Source: Chrysoporthe austroafricana (Eukaryota; Ascomycota; Sordariomycetes; Diaporthales; Cryphonectriaceae). Taken from it: a DNA stretch of 64,000 nt. The stretch is from contig JYIP02000003.1 in the NCBI GenBank assembly GCA_001051155.2, forward strand, positions 4,650,001 through 4,714,000, in the 5' to 3' direction. A program made the position numbers and the translations under genes. Shown piece by piece: positions 45,720 to 56,819 of this stretch. Under the pieces are notes generated by a model. That model made no database searches. It worked only from the letters and a program-made list of their open reading frames with translations, and was not told where the DNA came from. The stretch's first letter is position 1. Each line of letters starts with the position of its first letter.

Positions 45720-46260
45720 GGCATCTAAATTCTGTGTCTGGACACAGAATTCTGTGGAAAAGTGGAGCAACCAGCACCCTAACCCTGACTATTCTGTGCT
45801 CCTATATATCTATGGCTGAGCATCATACAGCCACTTTCATTCTCTTTTGTATTAGACAGATATCTATCTCAACACTCACTTAATCATTTCCCTACTTGGT
45901 ATCAAATGCCGCTACCTGAGACATCCAAATTCTGTGTCTGGGCACAGAATTCCACTACCTGAGGCATCCAAATTCAGTGTCTAGGCACGGGATTCTGCTA
46001 CCGGAGACATTCAAATTCTGTGTCTGGACACAGAATTCTGCTACCTGAGACTGTCGGAGAGCCCAGCCCACCCTCAAGCACGTAACAAAGGAAACAAACT
46101 TGTATATAAAAATCAGTGTCTCTCTCGAGCAGTGGAAAGAGTGAACTATGCTCGTGTCTAAGGAAATATATAGACGAAATGTCAGGGTTAGGGTCAGAAT
46201 TCCCCACAGAGACATCCAAATTCTGTGTCTGGACACAGAATTCTGCTCTCCTGAGGGATC
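45720..46260. mobile_element. MITE-like inverted-repeat element with 26-bp palindromes
   Basis: Both ends carry AAATTCTGTGTCTGGACACAGAATTC-type palindromes. Just inside them the left arm has CCCTAACCCTGAC (45777-45789) and the right arm its exact reverse complement (46181-46193). Similarity continues inward (CTATATATCT against AGGAAATATATAGACG; CACTTTCATTCTC against AGTGGAAAGAGTG). Three more copies of the palindrome, each preceded by CTACCTGAG- or CTACCGGAG-like sequence, lie in the centre at about 45926, 45969 and 46011. No coding sequence is present. Confidence 0.68.
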
Positions 46261-47015
46261 CAAATTCCGTCGTCTCCTTGGGGCCTGGTCTTCTTGTCAC
46301 CCGTGTGGGATCTGCCTTGTGTCTTTTCTTTTTTTCCCTTTCTTTTCCTTCTTTTTTTTCTTTTTCCAGCTCTTCATGCATTTGTTTGCCCTGGGGAAAT
46401 GAAATTTCGTGGCGTAAAGCCGGCGTCACTTCACTGATTCTCAACAGTCCGCGTGGGTGGTGCGATAGGCGACGCAACCACCGTCGACATTAAAGCGTGG
46501 GAGCAAGACATGAGGATTAACGTGGCAAGTATAGTCCTCATGTATTGACACGCCATGCCCAAGAGCGGACGAGGAGCGATTGTAGAATGTCTTGTATCAG
46601 TGGCCGTGAGTCAAACATCTTCGGGCGTATCTATCGTAATTCTAGTCACAGGGAGCAATCCAAGCCTTCTGTACGCGACCAGCAAAGGAGCCATCATCTA
46701 GATGACCCAAACAATAGCTTCTCACTACGGCCTCGATGGAATCCACGTTAATTACGTCGCACCGGGCACGGTCTACACGCCCATGGCCAGAAGCGCGAGA
46801 ATGAGCGATGAAATAAGAGTTGAGGGTCGACCAGAACCTTCTGGAGGTAGAGGGAAATGCCTGGGACGTGGACTACGGTCAGTACTGCTGCCTCCAGCTC
46901 ACCGATAGTATTGTTAACCAGCTCGACAGCCTTTCTATTCCTCTGGAGCAAGGAGTCTAGGTGGATCACCCGACTAACCATGCCCGCCGACGGTGGTGTA
47001 AGGTGGATCCTCTAA

Positions 47016-47668
47016 TACCCATGAACTTCACCCTATGTCGCTAATAGATCGGCTCGACAGACAACTGCGGCGATAGTCGGACGGTCGGGGTTCTTGGCGG
47101 ACGCGTCTGCTGATACTAAGGACCGACTGTCAAAATTATGAGCTGAAGTTTTGGGCTCGAGACCGCTCGGGTGAAAAACGTCTCTTAAAGCCATTGCAGC
47201 CGACGTCACACCTTTACTTTAAAGCGCGTGTCTGCCCCGAGGCTTGAATAAATTTACCTTCATGACACAAAATAAGCATTTATTCAGAGCGTTTAGGTAT
47301 GCAGATTTGTGGCTCTATCTTGTGAGAGTAGTCCGACAGGTAGACATATCTACAAGAGGTGCGATAATTATTAGCAAGCTTTTTCAATTGACAATATACG
47401 CATCGCCTAGAAATTATAGCAGCGGCCAAAACATAAAAACTCCGAAAGAATGAAATATGACCTAAGCTAATCAAGCGCCACCGCCACGTAGATCTATCTA
47501 GTTCTAAAAGCTGTGCTACTAGACTAATTAATCATCTAGGTGCCTCGGCTCACTTTTCTCCACATCCGCAATCTTGGAGTTTCATACCATGGCCAATACC
47601 ATCTCATTCATCCTTCCGTGCATGCTCTACTTTCCTTTTTCTAACGATTTGAAACCTTAATCCGGAAG
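47016..47668. other. AT-rich spacer and GST-kappa upstream region
   Basis: No coding frame is supported. The sequence is AT-rich between about 47240 and 47540. Confidence 0.45.
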
Positions 47669-48533
47669 ATGAAGATTACACTATATGTGGACATTGTTTC
47701 GCCTTTTGCCTATCTGGCATACTACGTGCTTAGGGTGAGCCAGGTGTCCACTCAATTTGTTGAGATGAACTTGTTGGGCGAAGCGTTTACAGCAGCCCAT
47801 AGCTCATCGCTAACTATCTCACAGCACGATCCAGCCTTCCAAAAATGCGAGATCACATACATCCCAGTATTCCTCGGCGGGATCATGAAGACCGCTGGCA
47901 ATACCCCGCCCATCCGGATCAAAAGTACGAGCCAGCCTTGGCCAGCCCTTCCGTCCTCCCCCGCGGCTATGCTCTTGGACACATCTTACGCTAACTTCCC
48001 CTCCTCCACCAACCACAGACAAAGACACATGGATTAACACAGAGCGCCTCCGCTGGGCACGCTACTTCTCCGTCCCCATCGTCCAGGACGTCCCTACCGG
48101 CTTCCCCCATCTCACGCTCGGCGTGGTGCGAGCCATCTGCGCCATCTCCCACCTCACGGGCGAGCCGCAGACCTCCCCCACGGCTCAGAGGGCCATCGTA
48201 CAGGCCCTCGACGCCTTCTACGAGGCCTACTGGGTGCAGGGCCGCATCGTCACCGAGGAGGCAGTGCTGACGGACGTCCTCTGCAAGCTCGTGCGGGGCG
48301 GGGAGGCCGAGGTCGGCAAGGTGCTCGCGACCGCCGCCGCCGAGGGGAAGAAGATGCTGCAGGAGAACACTGACATGGCATTCGCGCAGGGGGCGTTCGG
48401 CCTGCCGTGGATGATGTGTGAGAACGAGAGGGGGGAGAAGGAGGGGTTCTGGGGGTGTGATCATCTGGGGTGCGTGCTAGACTTCCTGGGCATTGAGAAG
48501 CCGGAGGCCGGAGGGTGGAGGGCTATGTTGTAG
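47669..48533 (+). CDS. Kappa-class glutathione S-transferase / DSBA-like oxidoreductase
   Basis: The exons are 47669-47734, 47825-47924 and 48019-48533, giving 226 residues. The thioredoxin-like fold with a DSBA-type helical insert is shared by mitochondrial/peroxisomal GST kappa and bacterial 2-hydroxychromene-2-carboxylate isomerase. The N-terminal DIVSPFAYLAYYVLR holds the catalytic Ser that activates glutathione. ITYIPVFLGGIMKTAGNTPP and KDTWI....RWARYFSVPI follow in the expected order. The C-terminal AQGAFGLPWMMCEN resembles the cis-Pro-containing GVFGVPTF loop, and FWGCDHLG closes the domain. The length equals that of the family. Exon 1 is only 22 codons; intron 1 has a CGCTAACTA branch. 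It converges on the thiolase gene with under 300 bp between stops. Confidence 0.88.
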
Positions 48534-48828
48534 GCTGGGAGCTGAATCAGCAACAATATGAGAGACCATCTTGTTCGTGGTGCTTGATTGGGCACAGTAC
48601 GAGTCATAGTGGTCAGGGCCTACGGTTTAATTGGAGGTGTCTCTCCAGACCAGGCCGTTCATTAGAAAATCTCACCTCTGTATAAAAGTACGCTGGAGAG
48701 ATAATAGATTGTCCTCTCCTCACTTACGCCGTAAGGACTTATGGACAGAGGTGGACATTGAACAATCTGCCTATCTCCCCTCAGTCAATCACCTTACCAG
48801 ATCGCCGCTATGGAGTACACACACGCAC

Positions 48829-50270
48829 CTAGAACCGAGCCTGCACCTTCTCTTGCGTGTCCTGCAACGCCCAGTCGCTCGCCTTGCTCTGGCTCCTGAC
48901 CGCGCGGGCCTGCGCCTCCGTGAAGCCCTTGGCCTGCGTTGCCGGGTTATAGCCCAGGCCGTTGATCCTGCCGACGGCGGCGTCGTCCAGCGCCGGCGCG
49001 GCCTTCCCGTCCGCCCTCCTGTACACCGAGACCACGGCGGCGCCGCCCAGGCCCAGGTTGTGCTGCAGGCAGTACCTCGTGCCGGGCACCGCGCGGTTGT
49101 TGGCCCAGCCGCGCAGGTGCCACACCAGCTCGGCGCACTGGGCGATGCCGGTGGCGCCGAGCGGGTGGCCCTTGGAGATCAGGCCGCCGGAGGGGTTGAC
49201 GACGATCTTGCCGCCGTAGGTGATGTCGCCGCGGCGCACCATCTCGTGGGCGCGGCCCGGCGGCGACAGGCCCAGGAAGTCGATAGTGATCATCTCGTTG
49301 GCGCTGAAGCAGTCGTGCAGCTCGCACACGCTGCAGTCGCCCGGCCCGACGCCCGCCTCGGCGTAGGCCGTCCGCGCGGCGCGCTCCGTCATCTCGCGGC
49401 CCATGAGGTCGATAGAGCTCCGGGAGAAGAGCGACGGCGCGTCGGTCGCCAGGCACTGGCCCGCGATGAGGACGGCTTGGTCCTTGAGGTGCGGGCGCGC
49501 GTCCAGGAACGCCTGCGACACCAGCACGGCGGCGGCGCCGCCGTCGGATGTCGGGCAGCACTGCAGCTTCGTCAGGGGCTCGTGGATCATGGGGGCCTTC
49601 TGGATCTGCTCTAGGGTGTAGACGTCTTGGAACTGGGAGTAGGGGTTGTTGACGCTGTGGGCGTGATTGATGCGGGCGATCTCGGCGAAGTCCTCTGCCT
49701 TGGCGCCATATCTGAGAGCGGATATTAGCTTGAGCCTGTTCCTCCGAGGGGCGAGTGCGGGTTCAGACGAGCTCACTTCTCCATGTATTCCCTGCCGGCA
49801 TTGCCAAACATCTGAGCGGCGCCAGGAGCATTGGTGACGCCCCGGGTAGAAGCCATCATCAGCCCAGACGTCCCCGTAGGGTTCTCCCGGTCGTTAAAGA
49901 ACGTCTGCAGGCTGCCGGGCATCATCTTTTCGAAGCCGACGACCAACACACAGTCCGCGGCGCCGCTGGAGACGTACTGCCTCCCTATGGCGAGGCCCGT
50001 CGAGCCCGTCGAGCAGTTATTATTTACGTTGATGATCGGGATCTGGGTCATGCCGAACTGGTAGAAGACGCGCTGGCCGCAGGTGGAGTCGCCGTAGCAG
50101 TAGCAGGCGATGCCCTGCTCGACGTCGTCGTAGTTGATGTGGGCGTCCAGCATCGCCTTCACGCCGGCCTCGAAGCCCAGTTCTGTGTAGTCCACCTTGC
50201 CCCGAGGCTTGATGAACTTGGTCATGCCCACGCCGAGGACGTAGCACGGTGCCTTCTGCTTCGGTGCCAT
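48829..50270 (-). CDS. SCP-x-type 3-ketoacyl-CoA thiolase
   Basis: The exons are 50270-49777 and 49711-48829, joined in phase 2, giving 458 residues. The thiolase cleaves or forms carbon-carbon bonds on acyl-CoA; this subfamily (sterol carrier protein x thiolase domain) handles branched or bulky acyl-CoAs. The nucleophilic Cys lies in NNNCSTGSTGLAIG (Cys86). HDCFSANEMITIDFLGL and NPSGGLISKGHPLGATGIAQ supply the second active-site region with its catalytic His. YVLGVGMTKF near the N-terminus is also typical. There is no SCP2 sterol-carrier domain, and the C-terminus (VQARF) is not a canonical PTS1, so peroxisomal location cannot be assumed. The spliced model has the standard family length for a stand-alone thiolase. 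Confidence 0.92.
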
Positions 50271-50954
50271 GGTGGCGTCTGGGGGGTTGAAGCTCAAGAT
50301 GGGATGGCACGTTGAGTGGCCTGGATGCTTGTGATCGAGCTTGGTCACGGACCAATTGTTGCGTGTATCCTAGACAGCTGTACGGCGGTGACTATAGGAG
50401 CGCGGAGCTTTGCAACGGGCTGAGGTGTAACCAAGGACTGAATCCAAGATTGATTTTATAATGAACAATTCGAGAACTCACTCCGGCATCCGAGGCTTTG
50501 GTCCTTGCGGGGACGTCATCAGAAGCCGAGGCATTATTCCCGCCACCACACCAACGGACACCACCACCACCCTCCAGAAGCACCCCGGGCCATGCATACC
50601 ATAGTATTCCTACGCTACCCCAGACACACTGACGGGACCCGCAGACCGTCAACCGCAGCCCCAAATGATGGGGAATCCCGTCTGCGGACAGGACTAGCCT
50701 TTTGAAGGAATTGATTCCTCATGTCCTCTGGTCAACCCTCGGCATATACCCGTAGTCGAAGCTCCCATCTGCTCAAGAATGAGATGAAAATATATGGGAA
50801 AGGGTTCCTGCGTGGCGGGTCCTTCTTTTGAACTAGCAGTTCTGAGATAGTTCATTACGCTGGTGGCTTTTGCAACACGCGGCCAAGGGGTTTTTTTGGT
50901 GAAGACGGACCTGCCAGCACCGTTTCATCCTGTCCGCCATAGGATTATTTAAGG
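50271..50954. other. Thiolase promoter and spacer
   Basis: 684 bp upstream of the thiolase and downstream of the CYTH gene. No coding frame is credible. Confidence 0.45.
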
Positions 50955-51770
50955 TCATCCTTTTCGTGAGAAGTAGGCTGACAGCTTGCCGACCGCATCT
51001 CCCGCCGGGAAAGCCCACGAGTAGGTGCGCATGAACTCGTCGATCTCCTCCTTCATCCGCGCAGCAGCCTGGGCGTGGCCGCCGTCACGCCCGTCGCCGC
51101 ATGGGTCGATGCGCTTCTCCAGCTCGACCTCGCCCACCCTGTGCCCGAAGTCCGCCACGTCGATGACGATGGAGAACGCGCCGTTGGCGGTGTAGACGCT
51201 GCGCGTGGTCACGAACCCCGCGACCTGTCGGACGGCGCGGCCCCCCTCGAGCAGGCTGTCCAGGCGCCCGGCCATCTGGGCCTGGGGCACGTGTCTGGCG
51301 ATCACGGAGGAGATCTCGTGCTCGTCGCTTGTCTCCCTGGAGGCCGAGCTGACGTAGTCGCCGGCCACGCGCAGCTTCGCCTCCCATTTTCCATTTCTCC
51401 GGCGGACGTAAATACCTTTGTCCATCAGGGTGTGAGATTCTGTATCGAAATAAGCGTCCTCAATTCGGCTGGCCGGCCCACGCTCGAGGGAAGTAAATTC
51501 CGGGGTCCCTGCATTGTTGGCCAGGAGATGGAGAGAGGCCGGCGTCGGTATAAACTTGCGCTCGACTTCGAGCACTGTAGGCTTGGCTTTCTGCTGGCTG
51601 GCTTGTGTGGGTCTTGCCCTTCCTGGATGATACAGATCGCGATGGGGGATCGCTCTCGCCGTGCAGCATGTCGGCGTGAGCTGGGACAGCCGAGGCACAC
51701 CGCGGCTGGTGCCGGAGGCGTAGGACAACATAGACCTCGAACGCAAGGGCAGCATTTGAAGCCCAGCCAT
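50955..51770 (-). CDS. CYTH-domain thiamine-triphosphatase-like protein
   Basis: A single exon of 271 residues. The CYTH tunnel fold binds triphosphates with Mg2+ through rows of acidic and basic residues. The family's ExExK signature appears as EVERKF at 68-73. It is followed by RIEDAYFDTESHTLMDKGIYVRRRNGKWEAKLR (charged strands), TTRSVYTANGAFSIVIDVADFG and GEVELEKR. This is the order seen in thiamine-triphosphatases, which hydrolyse ThTP to ThDP. The first ~65 residues are Arg/Ser/Leu-rich without acidic residues until late (MLPLRSRSMLSYASGTSRG), which fits a mitochondrial presequence. A start at an internal Met would lose this. Substrate is inferred from family, since CYTH also covers class IV adenylyl cyclases. 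Confidence 0.85.
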   Translation of the reverse strand: MAGLQMLPLRSRSMLSYASGTSRGVPRLSQLTPTCCTARAIPHRDLYHPGRARPTQASQQKAKPTVLEVERKFIPTPASLHLLANNAGTPEFTSLERGPASRIEDAYFDTESHTLMDKGIYVRRRNGKWEAKLRVAGDYVSSASRETSDEHEISSVIARHVPQAQMAGRLDSLLEGGRAVRQVAGFVTTRSVYTANGAFSIVIDVADFGHRVGEVELEKRIDPCGDGRDGGHAQAAARMKEEIDEFMRTYSWAFPAGDAVGKLSAYFSRKG

Positions 51771-52232
51771 TGAAACACACGGACATATGAGTTTTGTTTG
51801 AAATGTCTGATTGGGCTGGGCTGGGCTGGGTTGCAGATCCAGGTGTCGTTGGGTGTAGTGGACTTCTTGAGGTGCTTATCGATTGTCTGGGTGAGACCTG
51901 TGAGGATTCCAAACGCTCGGGTTTAACTGCAGCTCTACCTTTCTCCCAACTGGGGACGTGCTTAAACTACTGTAATTAGGTGATGGATATCTATGCAAAC
52001 AACTCTCTTGCACCCTTTTATATATACAGTAAACGACGTAAGGCCGGAATGGCTACCGTGATGCACTCTACAGTTGGCATCTCAAGCTCGTTGAAAGCGC
52101 GTCACTCCCAAATATGCGATGTCCGAGGCGAGTAAGGCGTTTTTTCGCTAGAGCGGTCGCGTCAATTCACTAACAAGAACGTCCTGGTATTATGCGCCGT
52201 TATATGACTGCCGAATCAGAAAACTCAGAGAA
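51771..52232. other. Spacer between CYTH and HET genes
   Basis: About 460 bp with nothing identified beyond flanking regulatory sequence. Confidence 0.4.
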
Positions 52233-54415
52233 TCACACCACAGGAAATTGCTGCAGCTTTTCGGGATAGGAGATTAGCTTGTAGAGAGTCCGCGCGTCCA
52301 CGTTGAGCGACAGCTCGACGGTCTGGTCGAAGAACGTGTTCCCCGGCTCCTCATGGTTCAAGTGCACCCCGGCCACGTCCTCCGAGTTCATGGCCGTCCC
52401 CACGACCTTGAGGTGGACGAGGTCGGCCTCCGGGCCCTGGCCCGGCACGATGCGGACCACGACGGCGCGCTCGAGCTGCATGACCCTGCAGACCAGGTCG
52501 CCCAGCTGCGCGGAGGACGGCGCGATCCCCAGCTTCGGGAACAGGTAGGTGGGCTTGAGGTACTGGAGCTGGTACAGCCGGGGCCCGTGGGTCGGCGAGG
52601 CCGACCCTCCGCCGTCCGCCTCGGTGGGCTCGAGCTCTAGGGTTTGATGGTCCCGTATGATGCGGAGGTCGTAGCTGCCTGGCTCATGCTCTTCGACGGT
52701 CCACGTCATGCCACCAGAGTGATTGAGGGCCATGTTGTCCAGCGTCTCGTCGTTCGAGTCCAGGACGCAGCGCAGGAGAAGCTTGCTCTCCTTGTTCGCT
52801 GCGCCGACATCCTGCCTGTAGTTGGTGTGCAGGGCCGCGTTCCAGTCTGCCACCGTGTCCAATCTAGACAGGAAATCTGTAGTCGACGGCCCCAGTGTGC
52901 GGATGTAACCCAGGACGTAAGAATCTATTTGGAAGTGCACCTTGCAGGGACTCTCATCCAAGTCCTCCTCTGCCTGGTGGTAGCCCTCTTCCGGATGGTA
53001 GGACGGTGTCAGTAGCTTTCCTAGTAGTCCGCTCTCGGGTTCCACGAGCAGAGACTTCACCAAGCGTGCGAATGCAATAATGTCGGCGTCGTCCAAGAGA
53101 TCGTTGGTGCTCATGTATTCCATAGTGTCGGTCCAGACCTCGAATGCCGACTTCGAGTAGTCCATCGGAAATCGAGTGGCATCAGCGGCAAGGCCAACAA
53201 GCCCATAAATCTTGTCTCTGCGGTCTTCGCACAGAGCATCCCGGTGGTCCTCCAATAGCTTCCTCAAAGTATGGCTTTGGTCCGACTCGCACCGGAGCTG
53301 TCTGTCGAGCGTCAAGGGGCCTCCTGATGTAATGAACGTGCTGCAAATTCGAACAAAGGCTATGAAGTGAGACCAGGGGGCCGCCCAGGTGCCGAAGCAG
53401 ACCAGTATATCCCTGGCCTGGCCGATCTCCTGTATAATCCATAACCGTTGCCAATACCCGTCGCTGACAAGTTCTCGCGCCATAGTGACAAGCTGAGGCT
53501 CTACTGACTGGACCTGATCTTCTCGTTGTCTAGCTGCAGAAGTCGTGCTGCCAACCTTCCCTATATCCGACGTAGCGATCTGGGGTGTTGCGCCGAGGAA
53601 TCTCAGATCAATCTGTACGGGTGTTGTTCTCCGTTGCGGTTTTCTTGACGTATGGTCTTCCCATAAGTCCCACAAGTCTGTTCTCCCAGGGTCCGTTAAC
53701 CTTTTTTGTAACAGCTCTTCGCAGATATCGGGATCGACGTCCTTCTGGTAGCGGACGTACTTGTCCCCCAGCCAGACGACTACATGTCTGGCTCTGAAAT
53801 AGATCTGGCCCATCCACCGGACCTGCCGCGATCTCTCCTCTAGTTCATCCTGGTTGATACACAGGGCATCGATCCAGAAGAGCTTGTAGCTGGCGTGCCC
53901 GTTATGACGCCTGAGGAAGCGCAAGGCGCTCCTGAGGTTCTTGCCGATAGGAAATTCGATCCCATTGAGGATAATGGTCTCTTTGTCTCTCACATCACCC
54001 CATTCTAACCAAAGGAACAAGTTTTAGCATCTCCTTAGACGTAGAGCGCCATGGGCAGCTGTTTGTGAGCAGATGACTAAGAATCGGGTCCTGAAACTTG
54101 CTCTCGGGAAATGAAAAGAAGGGAGGGGGATATTGAAGCTGAGAGCTAGGACATACTGTACGAGAGAGCCTCGTATTTTGGCCGATCACGGAAGGCGATA
54201 TGTACGTGCTTGCAGACGATCTGGTCATCGTCGTTCTCGGCTGGCTCGATCTGTATGAACCGCGTGCAGTCGCTCGTCGTGTCGAGCGGCCGGAAGATGA
54301 GATCGTCCACTTTTATCGCAGGATAGCGCGCCTCCGACTTGCCCAAGAGGACTGACGCCGGCCTGCTGGGCTCGGAGCCCTGCTCTGTACGGCGACGCCC
54401 CTGGTTCGCCGTCAT
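52233..54415 (-). CDS. HET-domain protein (heterokaryon incompatibility type)
   Basis: The exons are 54415-54157 and 54004-52233, joined in phase 1, giving 676 residues. The HET domain spans about residues 80-240: YEALSYKWGD (restored by the splice), IILNGIEFPIGKNLRSALRFL, LFWIDALCINQDELEERSRQV and MGQIYFRARHVVVWLG. It continues to WQRLWIIQEIGQARDILVCFG, then RDKIYGLVGLA. HET domains are related to TIR domains and trigger cell death when fungal individuals of different type fuse; many HET proteins are orphan effectors. The C-terminal ~400 residues have no recognisable domain or repeat. There is no signal or membrane helix. The gene lies among repeat debris and another immune-type gene. The trigger is unknown. 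Confidence 0.92.
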
Positions 54416-55049
54416 CTTCGATATACCTCGAGAGTTCCTGTCTGGAAATTGTCGCGCTCGGTAACGTGGGGACTAGGGAAAGGAGAGGAAATGTTCAAGG
54501 CGTCGCGGCGCCGCGGCGCAGGAGGGGCTTTATATCCTGATGAGGAATCTCAAATGCAAAGCAGCCATACCATGAGCACAGCCCCATCTGCAAACCCCTG
54601 TAAGTGGAACTCGATGCATACTGAGTACGTGGTACTGCACTGCAGGGTCCTCAAGCCGCAGTCACCCAGGCACCAACCGCGGTCGCTTACAGCTGCAGAT
54701 CAGCAAGCCAAGATACCAGCCACATCTTTGCTTAGGCACCGCTGTACTCAACAGGTTTCCTCAGAGCCCCAAGATTGATCTATTAGTATGAGGATTGGCG
54801 CTGTTACGGCTTTGCAAATTACTCACGTTTTCTCTTAAACTATTCTTCATTACAATTATTTGTGGATATTAAATTAGCTACTGTGTCGATAAAATAGTCC
54901 GAATCCGCTTATTCAGTTGCCAGCCAAGAGGGAGCCGGAACAGAGATCGAGGAGGTGGAGCATAAGCCAAGCTTGTCAGCATGAGAAGATGCTAGAAGAT
55001 ACGGCCGTGCCACGGCACGGATACGGGCCTTATAAGGCGCGGCCGTTTG
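54416..55049. other. HET gene upstream region and left flank of repeat copy B
   Basis: No gene seen. A 7-bp inverted pair, CCGTGCC-AC-GGCACGG, lies near 55003-55018, just before the dispersed repeat begins. Confidence 0.4.
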
Positions 55050-55485
55050 TTTAATCAATTGTCAGCCGGGCAAATGAGCGGATAAATCATTAACAGAGCG
55101 GGGGACGGACCCGGAGGCGATAGATGTATTCGTGACGAGCAATAGGGTTATTGAAGCTTATCTGTCTGAAGTAGATGCTGATAGCCTTGTCGACGGCGAT
55201 GGCGATGGCGATGGCGATGGCGATGGAGATAATATCGATTGTAAGGTTGACAGATGTAGAGTTTTCAATATTCAGAAGCTCTGGCAATATCCTGGGGGGA
55301 TTACCTGAATCCCTATACTTGCTACTTCTTATATAGGGAATCACGATAGCACGCCTTCCTCTTTATCACCCTTTTATCAACCACGTAGGATTTCGTTCAA
55401 GAAAAAAAAAAGGGGGGGGGGGTGGCTGTAGATACTTCCGCAAGTGGAATTCGACTAATCCCTCCTCAGGAATTATTTGCAGAGA
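55050..55485 (+). mobile_element. Dispersed repeat, copy B
   Basis: Diverged co-linear copy of the 44790-45410 element; see the shared blocks listed there. It carries a private hexanucleotide array (GATGGC)n at about 55196-55228, where copy A has unexpanded sequence. It contains an A/G homopolymer pair near 55400-55422 and ends at AATCCCTCCTCAGGAATTAT. Confidence 0.72.
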
Positions 55486-56289
55486 ACAGAATTTAGAATA
55501 CTCCGCCCAGGCCCGTCCTCCGCTCCGTTGAATCAAAATCGAAAATTAATGCTTGTTAGGGCCGCATTCTTCTTATCTATTAATCAAGGCATATTGGAAA
55601 TACCTTATTTACTGCTACTCCCTGGCTCTTCTATTTCTATTTTACCTCCTGTCCCTCTTCCTTTTTGTCCTTTTCTTTTTCCTTTTCTTTTTCTTCCCCT
55701 CCCCCCAGGAGGACATCTAGACTATACGTCCCTTCTCGATTATTAAACAGCTAAAAGATTTATCTCCCGCTATTGCTAATTAGGGGATGTAAGTTCCCCT
55801 GATGAAGCTATAGACTCTGCGTATAGATTCATTACGAAGCGTAGGTTTCTAAGAGGGAAATAGCCAAGCCATACAATCCCAACCATACCTATGCGAGTGT
55901 GGTGCGTCTTTCGTAATCCAGGGATTTCGCACAGTCCTAATATTACAAACTGCCGCACACTAGCATCCCGGTCCTAGGCATGCTACATGCTGTAGCAGCT
56001 CGGCCTATCTTTATAGCAGCGTAAGAGGCAATATTATGGCCTGAGGCACAATGTACACCGCCAAGTATATAGAATGCTATGCTCCCTCGCTGCGCCTAGT
56101 CCGTTGTTGCCTTCTTTTCCCCCCCTTCCCTCCTTATATGCTACATGTCAATGGCAAACACCTCAACCACAGCTCCTGCCTATAACCAGGCGTTCAATGA
56201 ATTTCGGCAGAGACATGAGCTATAGTCTGCATAACATAATGACTGTAAAGCAAACCGAATCGTACCGATGTCGAATTAGGCGATAACAG
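55486..56289. other. Repeat-rich spacer, nothing identified
   Basis: AT-rich with a pyrimidine tract at about 55630-55710. No convincing coding frame. Confidence 0.4.
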
Positions 56290-56705
56290 TAGTACTACTA
56301 GCGACGATAAATTTCCAGACGTCGGATCCGAAGAGTTCTGGAAAAAAGTCCCCTCCCTATTCAACGTAAGAGCCAGTATAAGCCATCTCTCTAACAAGTT
56401 AGCTTATTTTCCTTTTGTTAAGCCAATCCTGCTTTAGCTGGGAAACTAATGCCAGAAGCGCAAAAAGTCTAGCAAAAATACCCCTGGCACCCAAAGTGGT
56501 CTTCACGCATTAAGACGTCGATTCTGAACGGCAAATATCAGGAGCCAAAGGATCTCCGACTTTCAGCTCGGATTATAGCTAAAGTGAAAAATGCTTATGA
56601 GGCGGAGCGTCATAAAGCAAACATTAATATTAGGCTGGGAGATTGCGGACGGGAGAAGGGTAGAGTCGCCCGCGAAATATAATTAGCAAGCAGAAAATTG
56701 ACTGT
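56290..56705 (+). pseudogene. Unrecognised gene relic in two pieces
   Basis: Two plus-strand stretches read like ordinary protein. The first, about 56290-56360, reads STTSDDKFPDVGSEEFWKKV, then PSLFN, followed by a GTAAGA donor-like site. The second, about 56473-56700, reads KYPWHPKWSSRIKTSILNGK, then QEPKDLRLSARIIAKVKNAY and EAERHKANINIRLG, ending in TAA. They are interrupted by stops and no family is recognised. They may be exons of a decayed host gene or part of a mobile element. Confidence 0.35.
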
Positions 56706-56819
56706 CCCTCATGCTGAAGCCTTTACGTAAATCATTGTTCTAATATACAGAGCCTTCCATTCACTTTGCCTATTACCGGTCTCCCTGTTCTAACTGGGAC
56801 TGGTAAGTAAAGATGGCAC

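Larger units (their letters stand above)
44390..47015 (+). pseudogene. Short-chain dehydrogenase/reductase pseudogene, split by an insertion
   Basis: The left fragment (about 44390-44735) encodes the SDR cofactor region: TFTFAGDVAIITGAG, an intron (about 44475-44540), then EIGNGRTTAVLLTKHGAEVALIDNN. It stops at ATAPLNLPDS-like sequence. The right fragment (about 46440-47015) resumes with VGGAIGDATTVDIKAWEQDM and, after an in-frame stop, SLLYATSKGAII, another stop, then MTQTIASHYGLDGI and HVNYVAPGTVYTPMA. This includes the catalytic YxxxK (YATSK). A frameshift follows before RVDQNLLEVEGNAWDVDYG. About 1.7 kb of repeats lies between the fragments. Stops, a frameshift and the insertion show that the gene is dead. 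The middle of the Rossmann fold (NAG motif region) is missing. Confidence 0.82.

Noticed and set aside
48631..49614. Plus-strand frame opposite the thiolase
   Set aside because: Antisense of a thiolase with a complete active site.
51075..51773. Plus-strand frame opposite the CYTH gene
   Set aside because: Antisense shadow; the minus frame holds EVERKF and the CYTH strand order.
55090..55344. Minus-strand frame with an Ile-Ala run
   Set aside because: It lies inside dispersed repeat copy B and its Ile-Ala ladder is the translated GATGGC microsatellite.
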